Assembly (NCBI GenBank): GCA_029204225.1
Contig: CM055099.1
Span: forward strand, 44,762,538-44,826,537
Source: Diphasiastrum complanatum
Taxonomy: Eukaryota > Streptophyta > Lycopodiopsida > Lycopodiales > Lycopodiaceae
DNA length: 64,000 bases
Reading direction: 5' to 3'
A program made the translations under genes and the position numbers. The notes below the pieces were generated by a model. The model saw only the letters and a list, made by a program, of their open reading frames with translations. It ran no database searches and had not been told where the DNA came from. Shown here one piece after another: positions 32,546 through 44,639 of the stretch. Each line of letters begins with the position of its first letter. The first letter of the stretch is position 1.

Positions 32546-33762
32546 TTATAGTTTATAATCTAGATTCTAGAATCTAGTTCAAGACTCGATATTTCACAAT
32601 TTACCTAGATTCTAGCAGTACATTATTATGACAGATAGTAGACTACAGTTGACTCATGAGTCATGACTCTAGATTCAGCATTTTCCATTAATTGTTCACT
32701 GTTCAGCTCATTTTGATATCATATGTATTATTTGTGACATGTGTATAGTTTGATACCAGCTATTCAGTTTTCACTATATAGTTCATAACTTCACTTTACG
32801 CTTGAATGCTATTTGATTTTGCTTTTCAATGTAAGTTGTAACTTTTAAATTTTGATTCAAAGTTCAAACGTTAATCCAATGTACTTGGCTTACTAGTAAC
32901 TGCTCACTACTTACAACTTAGTCATTGATGGGAGGTATCATGATTGTAATTCTAACTTTCTATGAACAGTGAACACTAATTTAGTTTCAGCTTTCAAGCT
33001 TCAACTTTTTACAAGCAACAACTTTCAAATGCATGTATTCAATAGCATCCCTAGTATTTATAAGATTTTAGAAACACTTTAGATTGTGTAGATATTACTT
33101 GACATGTTTTCTAGCATTACATCGAAAAAAAAAAGCACAAAAAAAAAAGAAGTTGTCGATTCTTTCCGATTCTTTCGGATGGGCCCGGTTCAAAACCACG
33201 ATTCATGCTGATTCTTACGATTCTGAAAAGGTGGATAACTAGATCGGCATTTAAACCTAACCATAGTAAACACAATCTAAATCTGTAGTCATTAGGTTGC
33301 TTCAATGCATGTTCAGGACTTTTGCAAAGTGGCTTCTTGAGCAGTCAAAGAGCCTGAAAATGAATATAGGCTGCAAGTTATAGACAAAGAAATAATGCAT
33401 TGAGTATCGAAGACTCGATTTGAGAGTTCAGAATATGAATTGACCAAGAAAGGAATAAAATGTGACTGAATTGCACTAAGCCCATTGCGCCTTAGGCTGC
33501 TTTCACACTAGTGGCAACTCCCTTTGCCTGGCCCTGCCCTACCTTTTCTGGCTTTGCCATCCATTTTTTAAGCCTTGGCAAGTGAGACAAGACCCCTCTT
33601 TCACAGATGACTAGTAATCGTTTAATGGAGTACTGTAAGCTGATTGGCCAGTTTGAATCCCTGCTTTAGTTAGAATACTTCGACTAAGTAAGTTTCCCTG
33701 AGATATTCCATTCCTTGAGCTTCAAGAACATAAATGCAATACTTTCTGTCCAATTCTCATTA
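32546..33762. other. intergenic; 3' flank of the oxidase gene
   Basis: No ORF with motifs. Contains clustered TCTAGATTCTAGAATCTAG-like palindromic words (about 32555-32575). The last few hundred bases should include the 3' UTR of the minus-strand oxidase. Confidence 0.4.
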
Positions 33763-36700
33763 TCATATCTTTGAATTGATGATACGCCTGTCAGTCGTTG
33801 TCTGGACATGTGATCTACTTATACCCTTCACACCGCTACAACCAACAAGAGACATGGCAAGTTCAAGCTCTTGCCGAAGTAACTCCAGCACATGCTTCAC
33901 ACCTGATTCACCATCAACAGCCAGACCAAAAATAGCAGGCCTGCCCACCTGCAACAAAGCAGATAGATTCATTTCAAAGGCTCTCATTTAAGTGACATGC
34001 AAGAAACCAGAGCTACAGATATGGAGTCAAAGAGTAATATAGTTGTGGAAGATAATGTCACACTAGCACATTGACACGTAATAGCTTTGTTACAGAACCA
34101 TGGTTTCAAAAAGTGTATGGTAAAACGTCATAATTCTTTCTTAGTAAAACGTTGATCAACTTACCTGTCGGTAATGTTCACTCAATGGTCTATTACAGAC
34201 TACAGTTTAGCATTCCAGTAATGTCTATCAGAAAGTGTATTTGTGAACGTGGTCTTTCTGAGCATTGTAACTTACAAAAACTCCAGCTGAACCGAGAGCC
34301 ATTGCCTTCAAGACATCAGTACCCCGACGCACACCTCCATCAACAAAGACAGGTATTTGATCTTCAACAGCTGACAAGATCTGCTGACAGACATTGTCCA
34401 AAGAAACATAACTAAAAACCAGCTACGGAAAAAGTTTTTAACAAACTCACATAGATTCATCATCTAACGTGCCAAGGTTGAGAGGCAGACTTCTTCAAGG
34501 ATCGAAATAGATGCTGGAACGTAATCCAACTGCCTTGCACCATGATTTGACACAATAATACCACTAGCTCCAGCTTCAACGGCTAAAATGGCTGTTGTTA
34601 GATTACAAGGATGTGAGAAACTTCTAGACTATAGCACCACATAGGATACACTGATGAAGCTCCACTGGACCAATAGCATCTGAGCAATCTGAAGGATATG
34701 AGAAAGTTATGGACTTTTACCATCTTCCTTGGTTAGAACACCTTTCAAAAGAATAGGCAGCTTAGTCACAGTCTGGAGCCACCTGAGATCCTACAATTTT
34801 GTCAATATATAGCTTTCATGTAAGAAAAGTCATGCTAAATTGATGGAGACTCCTCACAATGATTTTTAAGCTTCAATTCTTTATTGGATCACTTTCCTAT
34901 AACCAGCAAAACGTTTATTTTCATTTCTCTTGGATTTCATTGTAAGTGCCAAACAAAGGAAACAGAATCTAACATTCATTTCAAAAGTTAATTATACTGC
35001 AAAGTTCAAACTTACAAATTCAAGTGATCAAAGGGGATGTTTCATATAATCCTGTGAAGTGGCTTGAGCAACCTACTGTTGGATGTAGATTTTAAAGGCT
35101 ATCCAGAACATCCAAATTACTACAATGAATCTTCCAGATGTCTTATGCATTTGCCTGTCTACTAGTGTTCTGAACAGTCATAGTTTTGTAGATAGATAGT
35201 ATGTCAATCATTTTGTGTTTTGAGTTATGAAAAGTAAAAGCTCGAAGACTGTTAAGGTCCTTCTTTTTCCACTCAAAGGAAACAAAGTGGGTATGAAAGA
35301 GTTATCGCCATTATCTATGTTTTGAGTGTTCTAGATGTGAAATTTTTTTTTCCGGAAAACTTCTGAACTTCTGGGATTTAATAGGAAAATAGACTTTGTT
35401 CCTGCTGTTACAAATGTTTTTGGCAAGTAGATTTTAAACGTTTTCCAAGGCTGTTCATGGTTGGTTGAACGGTAGTGGTGGCTTGTTATTTTTAGCCCAT
35501 TATCTGCGTGCTGTTATGCTCGACCACAGATTAAACTCTGTTAACCGATTCTTCAGATCTTGTTCTTGTATGCAACAGTACTAAATGCTTAATTATAGTT
35601 GTAAAATGGTTTTTGAGGTGCTTTTTGCTCACACCACACACTATTCCCAGCTCCTTGCATTTTTTAGCATTTTTGTTTTTTCGAATTGCACGTCGTTTGT
35701 TGCTGCTTGACAGTTACTTTGGATACAGTAGCACACAGCTCCTGACAATTTGTAGAGCATAGTAAAATTATGGGATTCTTTGTTTAGGGTTTTCTGAGTG
35801 TTTCTTCTTTCAGACATCCTGGAGTCGAAAAAGTGAGACCCAAGCCTCGTGACAATGCTGGAAAACTCTTGCCCACAATATAGACAGCGCCACTTCTGTG
35901 CATGTGAGCTGCAGTACCAGTTTGCCTTTTTCTTTCTGTCAGCTCCACCTTTGTCCACATACTAGCAATGGGAGGCATGAGGGCCTATGCTCTGGCATCA
36001 GTTGATTTTAGAGACTATTTCCTGACAAGAAACTGGCAATGGTAAGACACTGTCATTATTGACCGATCAATTTTTGACATCATGCTAAGCTTGACACCCC
36101 GGTTGCAGGTTCAAGATTACTTAGATTGAACAGTAGCTATGAAATCGGTGCACGTTACTCTAAAATTTGTCAATCCAGAGAACGATCGTAGAAAGTGAGA
36201 GTAATTATGCCGTGCGCTGCCTGCGCTGGATCCCTGGCGCGCGCGCGCCGCCGGCGCTGGACCCCTGGCGCAGCACGGCCAGGCCTTAAACAAATTTAGC
36301 TGAAATAATACATCTTCCAACCCACCAAAGGGATACTTTAGGTTGTTTCTTGAACGTTCTGCTTGCATTTCTTTCGAATTTTTCAATTGAACAACGTCAT
36401 GGCCCTCGTTCATTTTTCTGAAACCCTACAGAGATTTAATTAAGGCGCCAACTTTCCAGCTCCAGATAAATCTACGGCCCAAAATATTTTGGGCCTTGGA
36501 TTTTCTTGTGAAATACACTCCAGAAAAAGAGAGGCATAAACATATGACAACAAATACCAAAATCTTTTGAGATATAAATTCAGCCAGTAGAAATAAGTCA
36601 TTCACTAAATGATACTAGTCAAGATCTCAGTGTAACTGCTGCATATCATATCTATTAGCTGATGGGAAATGCGCATAGTTATAGACCAAAATATTTGCAT

Positions 36701-39700
36701 ACAGCACTCCAGTGTTCACTTGTGTCATTCCGTATGTTACATATTGCTGTCCCGTGAAAACTTAAATGAGGTCTGTAAATGAGAAGAACTTGTGTCTAGA
36801 TCGATTATAAAAAAGCAGCAAAAGAAATTGAGAAAACCACAGTATCTGTTGTTTTCTTGCAAGGGAGATGTCTATTTTTCATATTGAATTTTTTCTTTTT
36901 TCTCTGGTCTGCAGTGGATCAGTGTAACATAATTCAAACGAAAAAAACCACCAGTTTTATAGCCGCTACAATGCACTTCCATGTGTCATGCTTTGATTGA
37001 TGCTTTGATTGAGCACAAAAAAAATTAAGAAAAAAATGTGTGGAAAGTTGGTACCTTCCAAGTAAGAGACCTGTCCTTCTGACTGACAACCGAACCCCGT
37101 GAAGAACTAGGTGTCTGTCCACATGTTAGAAGATAACATAATGAGCAAAATTAAATTTTTTCTCTTTGAAATGAAACAAATAGTTGACTATCACATTCAG
37201 CTTTCTATGAACTTTTCTTCTCTAGAGTGCAATGTTGGTAAAGTATATTTCGCCTTTTTAACCAAAAAGTGCTTCAAACAATCCCAAAATTAAGCAACTA
37301 TAACTCGTATTGTTCTTTGTAATAGTGCAGCTGAACCACACATAATGCCACAAAATGGCTTTCTTAAGTTCTTACAGTCTCCTACAACAACTCCTTTTCT
37401 TGACAGCCATCTCTGTATCGACCCAATTAAGAACCAGCCATTGATTAGATTGTGACTAGTTCATGTTTTCCCGTGAGGCTCTGTTTATGTCTAAAGTCAG
37501 CGAAAAGGTTCACTAGAATTGAGACTCACTTCCAGGCCCAAAGTTCGCACCCTCTTGGAGCTCATTGTGTTCAGTTTCTCCAAGTTCTTCATTGTAAGAT
37601 GAGGTGGCAAGTCGAATCTGCATAAAACCAAATAAGGTATGCAGCTAAGCATAGAACATGACCTTATTAGTGTTGGGAGATCATGCACAACAGTATGCAT
37701 CTTGGATTCCAAGGGGGGCTAGAACTTGGGACCAAAGAAGCTTTGGATGCCAAGCTAACCAACTCAGTTAACCCCCTCCAAACGATCATGCACAACAGTA
37801 TGGATCAATACCTCCAGAAATGAAACAGAACAGCCCAAAAACAGAAATGTTACCTATTTCTGATGTCAGCCTCTCTTCGACCTAGTCTGGGTGTGTCAAC
37901 AGTAACCACAATGGCTTTATAGCCTGAAAGTTCTGCTCGATGAACCAATTCAACCACGAAATTCCTGTTGTTAAAAACCTGTTGAAAAGAATCACCCTTA
38001 TCAAGAATCTTACTTAGAAGTGCCACTTGTTATGATTGTACAAGTATTGACAAGTTGATGAAAAATTGCTTCAGTGACCGCAACTCAGATAGAAGAAACC
38101 TGAGAAGTTCAGTGCTAGAGATTACCCATGGAAACAGACCTCCAAAATCAAACCTATCAATAACGCTTCCATTGATCATAAATAAGGGACACCTCCTTTC
38201 AGATTAGAAACTGTGGTAAATAATTATGTTCCTGAGGACTTGTCAATAATAGACAGGAGAACAGACCAGATACCAAAATATGTTCTTGTACTTGCTTTCC
38301 CATGTTAATTAGGAGCTAAGTTTCATCGCCTCATGTAGTAGGATGTCAAATGGAGCCCAGAGAAAAAGGTCTGGCAAACTAACATGCCTATTGTATGAAT
38401 CCACCCCAAGTAGAATTTCCTTCTTCTATCATGCTAGTCAAGACTCAAGTACAATGAGGAAGGGTCGACAGCACCCTAATTAACATGTGGGCAGGCCCCA
38501 TCGAAACAGTAGGTCCATGATTGATACTACAAAGGATCAAAGCATAGGAAGAAACTGATCTTTGTAGTACTAGCAGTAATGGGAGCATTGCCTGATTGCA
38601 ACGGCAACCCAGTAAGCGCAATGCAAGCAAGCAATTGATCGAGACAGCGGGTGCTCAATTAACGTAGCAAGGAAGGGTCTGATCAAGGTAAAAAGATCAC
38701 TGCTAGAAACGGTGATATTAGGAAGGCAACAAACTCGGTGAAGGCGGGGTGAGAGAGAGAGAGAGAGAGTCGAAGGTCAAGAAATTCTCGGAAGTAACCA
38801 TCCTATCAGAGGATTTTCTTTGAGCCAATGTGATTTTTTAAACTAAAATTTGATGTACTGGTGTAATTTTGGGGATGATATATATTCATTAGTTTAAAAA
38901 ATGGTGTCAGAACATTGTAGCAGTACATATATCACTAGCCAAACAAGTGATGAAATTGCAAACCACTTACGTAAAGTTGAAAGAAGCGTAAACCTGGACC
39001 AGTCTCTGCAACCTCTTCCATTGAGCATGTAGAATTACTGGACAGTGTCTGCATCAAAGCCACCAATGTCACGCATGGTACATGGTAAGAGCTTAAACAA
39101 CCATCCTTGACATAAAATCAGGGCTGTTTTTCCTCTTGGGATCACTTGTTTGAAAAAAATGCTCATCCTACAAGCACTCATCTACCTAAGAACCTTAACA
39201 ACACAACAATTGCATTTTTCAAATAGGGGGGCAAAAAAAACATTTATAAATTCTAAGCTTTGTTCTCTATCTTCACAAAGACGAAACCTATAGAAGTTAC
39301 TAGATTATGAATAGAATTAGAAATTATAATTTTTTGAGCTATCTTAATGCCACCATACTCTAGCTGCAAACTTCTAAAGTTCTGACCTACTCCAGAGAGT
39401 CATGGGAGCTCAACTATACATCTAGTGGTGATAACTGCAAAAAACTGTTTGTGCAAATAGCAACGCAATCAAGAAGAACATGAGCAATAAAGTCATCAAT
39501 AAACTTCATTTCGGGTTTGCAGTTTGATGGGACAGGTATTGAAGGAAATCAATCTTTAATAGATTTGAATTTATGACAGGCAAAAATATGTAGGGATACT
39601 GCATAATTAGCACCCATGGGAGTACGTATCCTTTGCTGGGGTAAAAAATCACCTAGAAAGATGAAATCGTCCAAATGTACATGAATCTAGGAAGAATGAT

Positions 39701-41683
39701 CATTAACTTACTTCCTTTCTTCTTAGAACCAACATCTTGATTTGTGGAGAATGATCATATGCCAACAATCTAACTAATTCCTTTCTTCTCAGAACCAACA
39801 TCTCGACTTTTTTTTCTGAGCCAACAAAACACAAATTTGTGCTTTTTTCAACTTTCAAAAAATTTCATGGAATTTTCTTTAGCTTGTTGCTAGAACTATC
39901 ATAAAGTAGCTTCTCAATACGAAGAAAACCATACATTCCTGTCTAATTGTGGTGTATACTACAGTGAAGTCAAAGGTGTCACATAGATTACATCGAGCAT
40001 TTTGTTATAAGCCAAAATTTGTAACTATCCAAAACCTACTTCTATTCATTAACTTCACTAGTTCCTAGGGTCAAATAAATATTTATGCAGAAAATCCATC
40101 ATCATCCCCAACTTACTCTTTGTTTGCAGCACCTCATAGATGTAGGTGATCTATATAATGGACCTCTGTTGCCATCTCTAGCTTTAAACACCTTACTGCC
40201 CTCACTTTCGAACAAACTATATATTTCTTCACCAAAAGGCGGTGTGATTGCATATGTATGTAGCTGGCTCCACCCTATTTGGCACTACGTCTAATCTTAT
40301 TAGTAACTACCACTTATTTTCAATACTTTTTATCTCAATCCACTTTATCTCAGAGGCAGCAACAATGGGGTTTCCTTATCAAACCTTATACTTCTTTGTA
40401 ATAATTATCAGACGGAAAAATCCATTCGGATCAGTGATGCTCTCTAACCGCCTTGGATATATCCTGTCATTGCCCTTGTGTCCCCTCACACTGAATTACC
40501 TCAGTTATACGAAAAAAGAAGAATGACTTCAAAAAATTTGGGATAACACATAAGCTGTAGGATCTCGGAGGGAAACCATTTTTGATAACTTACGAGAACC
40601 CCAGTATAGATAGGCATGCCCATAATGCATGCAGATTTTAGCCAATAAAGATTTACCACATGGAGGAACTTCATTGGGCTGGGCCCAAAATTTTTACACA
40701 TGAGAGAGCTTGCCTTCAAGTCCCATCTCCAAGGGAGGGATGCTGGAATCTCCTGATTTTGTGGGCAACTAATTTTCAATAAACAGTTCAATGTTGTCAC
40801 TCCCTTTTCTTATTTTCTATGCAGCCAGCTTGCACAAGTCAGCACTAGCTCCTACATGTCAGAAAAGAAATCTGTGGTATTTACATAGATCTGTGCAAGG
40901 AATGAACAGGCAACTCAAATTCTAAAGGCGTGAGACCTTCTGTAAGAAATTCATGTCTAGTAGGTGAAACCGCTATAGAGAATGTCTATAAGACACAGCC
41001 ATGCTTCCAAGAGTTATTAACAGTACAAGGAAAAGGCAAAGTTTACCATGATCGTGCCTGCAGCAGCTGCAGCTCGTGCCACAGCAAGTTCTCCTGCATG
41101 ACAGTCGATCATGTGAGAACCAAGTTACATGCCTTCCGCATTCAACAGAAATCTAAGATCCCATACCATCTGGGTGCGCCATTTTGAGCATTGCTGTTGG
41201 AGCAACCATAATGGGTGTGGAGATTTTGAATCCCAAAACATTGATAGACGTATCCACGTTGCTCACATCCACGAGCACGCGAGGTCTAAACCTGCCCACA
41301 CAAATAACTGAACTACCAAAAGCAGTCTAAAAATTCTAGACTGCTATTCATGTCAACAATTCAAAGTTTTTTTTTTAATGGAAAGAACCGACTAACATCA
41401 AGAACAAACATCCAATTAACAAAAGCTCAGAGATACATACATACTACATTTCACTTTGCAATTCTGTGCTTCTCAGTGCTTAAAATGCACAAAAGACAAG
41501 TCATTAGATTGGGAAACAAAACCGTTCCCAGTACCTGATGCTTTCATAACCTCTTCGGTTTTCTTTCAAAGACCACTCATCCTCTGCCCCGGATGCATAA
41601 TAGTCATATACCATCTTTGGCAACCTCTGCTTCGCAAGAATTTCATACTCATTCACGTTGACTATGCCTGCCAGATCTGCCAT
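33763..41683 (-). CDS. (S)-2-hydroxy-acid oxidase (glycolate oxidase family), 11 exons, 377 aa
   Basis: Exons (high to low): 41683-41535, 41291-41167, 41093-41047, 39048-38971, 37978-37854, 37617-37530, 37114-37055, 34790-34721, 34591-34491, 34380-34276, 33948-33763. All introns are GT-AG; the ninth donor is weak (GTCTGC). The exons sum to 1134 nt and stay in frame. The protein starts [23 protein letters not shown]/catalytic residues are present: Tyr28, Tyr133, Asp161, Lys240, His264 ([12 protein letters not shown]), Arg267, DGGVRRG from 295, Arg319 in VGRP. The family oxidises glycolate and other 2-hydroxy acids to 2-oxo acids plus H2O2 in peroxisomes; the C-terminus NSKI fits a PTS1 signal. 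Odd points: Asn112 (TLSSNSTCS) replaces the conserved Trp108 of spinach enzyme, and the loop before SLTWKDL is six residues longer and very divergent. It is glycolate oxidase or a paralogue with other substrate preference; I leave the symbol blank. Confidence 0.93.
34791..37054 (-). other. intron 7 of the oxidase gene, with a BED-finger relic
   Basis: The largest intron (2264 bp). On the gene's strand, 35958-35641 encodes [20 protein letters not shown] followed by LGSHFF, a BED-type C2-x-H finger like those of hAT transposases, but not followed by a transposase. At 36210-36280 there is a GC-rich block with two copies of GCGCTGGAYCCCTGGCGC. Intron 3 (39049-41046) and intron 4 (37979-38970) show no coding content; intron 4 has a short GA run at 38752-38769. 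Confidence 0.55.
37698..37783 (-). mobile_element. 86-bp tRNA-like retroposed insert with 19-bp target duplication, in intron 5
   Basis: Flanked by two perfect copies of GATCATGCACAACAGTATG (37679-37697 and 37784-37802). On the minus strand it has an A-box-like TTAACTGAGTTGG, a stem CCAAAG/CTTTGG, a B-box-like AAGTTCTAGCC, and an end CCTTGGAATCCAAG that can form a hairpin. The loop between the stem arms is too short for a tRNA anticodon loop, so it is not a working tRNA gene. A polymerase III-derived mini-SINE is the simplest reading. Confidence 0.75.
38752..38769. repeat. short (GA)n microsatellite in intron 4
   Basis: About nine GA units, within intron 4 of the oxidase gene. Confidence 0.9.
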
Positions 41684-42709
41684 ATGTTCTCAGCAGGTAT
41701 TGCTGTTTTACAAGCTAAATTGCTCAGCTTTCCACTTAAGTTGTTTTCCAACTTTGAGACATTGAAGGAAGAGCATACCAAAGAAGCTGTTCACTTATTG
41801 TCAATTGGTAACAACACTTGTTTCTTATTTTACTTCCAATATGTCAGCATAAGCAAGTAGCCTTTTTGCTGTCTATTGCTCAGTGATGTCAATAGCTGAA
41901 TTGGGTTCTCTTACTGTCGTCTTTTGCTCAAGTAATGTCAGGCATTCACTTGAGAAATTGGCTATCTAGAATGGATCCAAACTTTTGCTCAGGCATTCAC
42001 TTGAGAAATTGACTTTCTGGAATGGATCCAAATTTCCAAGTTTGTAACTTTCTAAGGAAGGAACTTGTTCACTTTGTAATGGATTCTCGTTATGGAGCTT
42101 TATTGCTAACCGGGCATATAAATTTTGAGGAAGGGACTTGTAATGGTAAAATAGATTCTCATCTGAGCTCAAAAGTTCTGAAGGAATTTTACTAGTCTTG
42201 TGAATCCATTCCAACTCATGAGGACCAGAATTGTCATTCAACAATGGGACTATATTCCTTGTCTAGAGCTATAATGTTCACAAATTCCTTGAATCTGGTC
42301 ATTATTTATATCAATCAACATGTCCCTTTCAAAGGGTTCTAAGTGGGATTGACAAGTATGTATTACTTAAGGTATTGTCCTAAAATCAATCATGTTGAGC
42401 AAATCTCACATTTGTGTTGGTTTCTTTGTTTTGTTTCATGCTTATTATCTCTCAGGTTTATAGTCTATAGTGGTGCAAGTATAGGTTGTCCTCTTTTTTA
42501 TTTCTAAAAACTTCTCAAACATCATTCAAACAAAAGAGAAATACTCACTTCACTATTGCTTTTACCCATTTTGGATACTTAATAAATTTGCATTTGTGGT
42601 GTATTCACAAACATTGATTCTAATCACTACTATAGCCTTTAACAAACTCTTAGGGATTTTGTGATCTTAATGTGTGGGGAAAGGTCTTTTTAGTCACCTT
42701 CAATGTATG
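41684..42709. other. oxidase 5' flank and diverged repeat
   Basis: The first 100-200 bp must hold the promoter and 5' UTR of the oxidase on the minus strand; AACATATGG surrounds the start codon. From about 42070 to 42500 the DNA is a diverged copy of 44690-45110 (see that entry). No other gene seen. Confidence 0.45.
42070..42500 (+). repeat. dispersed repeat, copy 1 (partner at 44690-45110)
   Basis: Shared blocks in the same order with 44690-45110: TTGTCATTCAACAATGG, TCACAA(A/G)TTC, AATCAACATGTC, CTAAGTGGGATTGA(C/T)AAGTAT and AAAATCAATCATG-like. Identity is only moderate, so the copies are old. No coding content recognised. Confidence 0.6.
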
Positions 42710-42787
42710 CTTCTTGGTTTCCAAGGGGAGGCTCAAACTTGAGACCAAAGAGACTTTGGATGTCACTATAACCAATTGAGCCAACAC
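42710..42787 (-). mobile_element. 78-bp tRNA-like retroposed insert with 13-bp target duplication
   Basis: Flanked by two perfect copies of CCTTCAATGTATG (42697-42709 and 42788-42800). On the minus strand it reads GTGTTGGCTCAATTGGTTAT (A-box-like), a CCAAAG/CTTTGG stem, GTCTCAAGTTTGAGCC (B-box-like) and ends CCTTGGAAACCAAG. It is clearly the same family as the 37698-37783 insert. Confidence 0.75.
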
Positions 42788-43159
42788 CCTTCAATGTATG
42801 ACAAAGTGTTGCTCTCAACGACTTTATGCAATGGGAAATGGTCATTCTAGTGATCTTTATGAATGATACGTGTCATTTGAGAAGTTATGATGAGCCCGTA
42901 ATATTAATGAACACCAATTCTATTCACTATTACAGCCCTATCAACAAACTCTTATAGATCTTGCAATCCTAGTGAGTCGGAAAATGGTCTTCTTGGTCAC
43001 CGTGAGTGTAGAAAAAAAATCCTGCCTAAGGACTTTATTCATTGGGGAATGGCCTTTCCAAGCCTACTAGTTGTATATTGGTGCATAACACCTAGTAGTT
43101 TGATCTAGTTTGCACAAAGTGCATCCCCCCACACACACACAAAAATGTGATGTGAAAAA

Positions 43160-43340
43160 AATAATTGGGCATCATTCTCTACAATAATTGATTTATTGAA
43201 TTTGTAAAAACTTTTACCAACAATGAAAAACATGTATGTGCATGTCCTTTCTTATTATGGATTTTTATGGCTTAACGGGCAAGTAAATTTTATAGAGGAG
43301 ACTTTGTGTGGTTAAATGAATTTTCATTTTGATTCAAAGA
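43160..43340 (+). repeat. dispersed repeat, middle copy (partner at 44640-44800)
   Basis: GCATCATTCTCTACAATAAT, TGATTTAT, AAAAACTTTTACCA and AGATTTTATNGAGGA-like blocks match 44640-44770 in order. Confidence 0.55.
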
Positions 43341-43747
43341 GAGAATACTTAATTGTTGTGAATCAAATGACTCCTCGATGCATGAGCTACGTCTATCGAA
43401 ATCGAGTTATCTTCAACAACTTCGATGGTAGCTGTACTTGATCCAACCTTCAAAGCCGCGAGGATCAAAACAGTCGATTCCGTAGACATACACAAAATCA
43501 TTCAATGAAGAAACGTGTAAAATAGATCACATAAAGAGCATTACAATCATCACACACTATCAATCATAAAATGATTTAATCTACGAATTTTTTATCTGCA
43601 AACCTCGATTTAGACAAAACAGAAAATCATGCAAGTGACACAAATGACATGACAATGCATAGTATGTACTAGAACAGATTTGATTAGTTTGAAAGAGTGT
43701 ACATGTCCTAATGCTTGCAGATGCGCAATCTCTCAAAATCAATACTC

Positions 43748-43851
<104 letters not shown>

Positions 43852-44355
43852 TTTTGCATTAATTCATAGAGTCATGGGATGATTAGTCGATTACCTATGC
43901 GCTATCGATTATATATACATGGTAGTTGTACAATTAAATGTATGCTTAATTAATGCATTTACAAGATGGATTAAGGCACCATGTTTTGTTGTTGACAATC
44001 ACCATCTGATAGAATCTTATTCTACAGAAGATTATGCTCGATCGTGAAAGATAAGGCCAAAAATCACTCAATTTTGAAAGATGGTCATATCGAATTGAAG
44101 AGTCAAATCAATGTTGATAGCTTACGGTCAAATAGGCTCCGACAATGGCGATGGATGACAACTAGTGATGGTTGTTTGACTTCAACTTGAATTTGGAGTG
44201 CCAGAGTTGAATGACCTTTGTTCTATCGTGAAAATCGAAGGCTATGATAATTATCTTCAACAATTGGCTTCAACACTTCGTTGTGTAGACATATGTTGGC
44301 AATTCTTGTGTATTTCTATAGATTGTTCAACAATCATGTGTATTTTTGCGCAGAG

Positions 44356-44474
<119 letters not shown>

Positions 44475-44639
44475 CAATATTTACATGGTTGTAAGGGTCA
44501 CTTGAGAAGTAATTGTACAAGCTCATCAGGGCAGCAAGACACATAAAGGTCTCTAGAAATATGATTCTCTTACATAAAGGATGAGCAAAAAATTCTTTAA
44601 TCTTACCCAACATAACTAAAACACAGGATGTCATGAAAT

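Noticed and set aside
36210-36280. CpG-island promoter
   Set aside because: Only about 70 bp, made of two direct repeats, in the middle of an intron; no associated transcript signal.
37698-37783. Functional tRNA gene
   Set aside because: The anticodon arm lacks a seven-base loop, acceptor ends do not pair properly, and the unit is flanked by target duplications.
41456-41860. 134-residue plus-strand open frame
   Set aside because: It is antisense to exon 1 of the oxidase, whose minus-strand reading is strongly supported.
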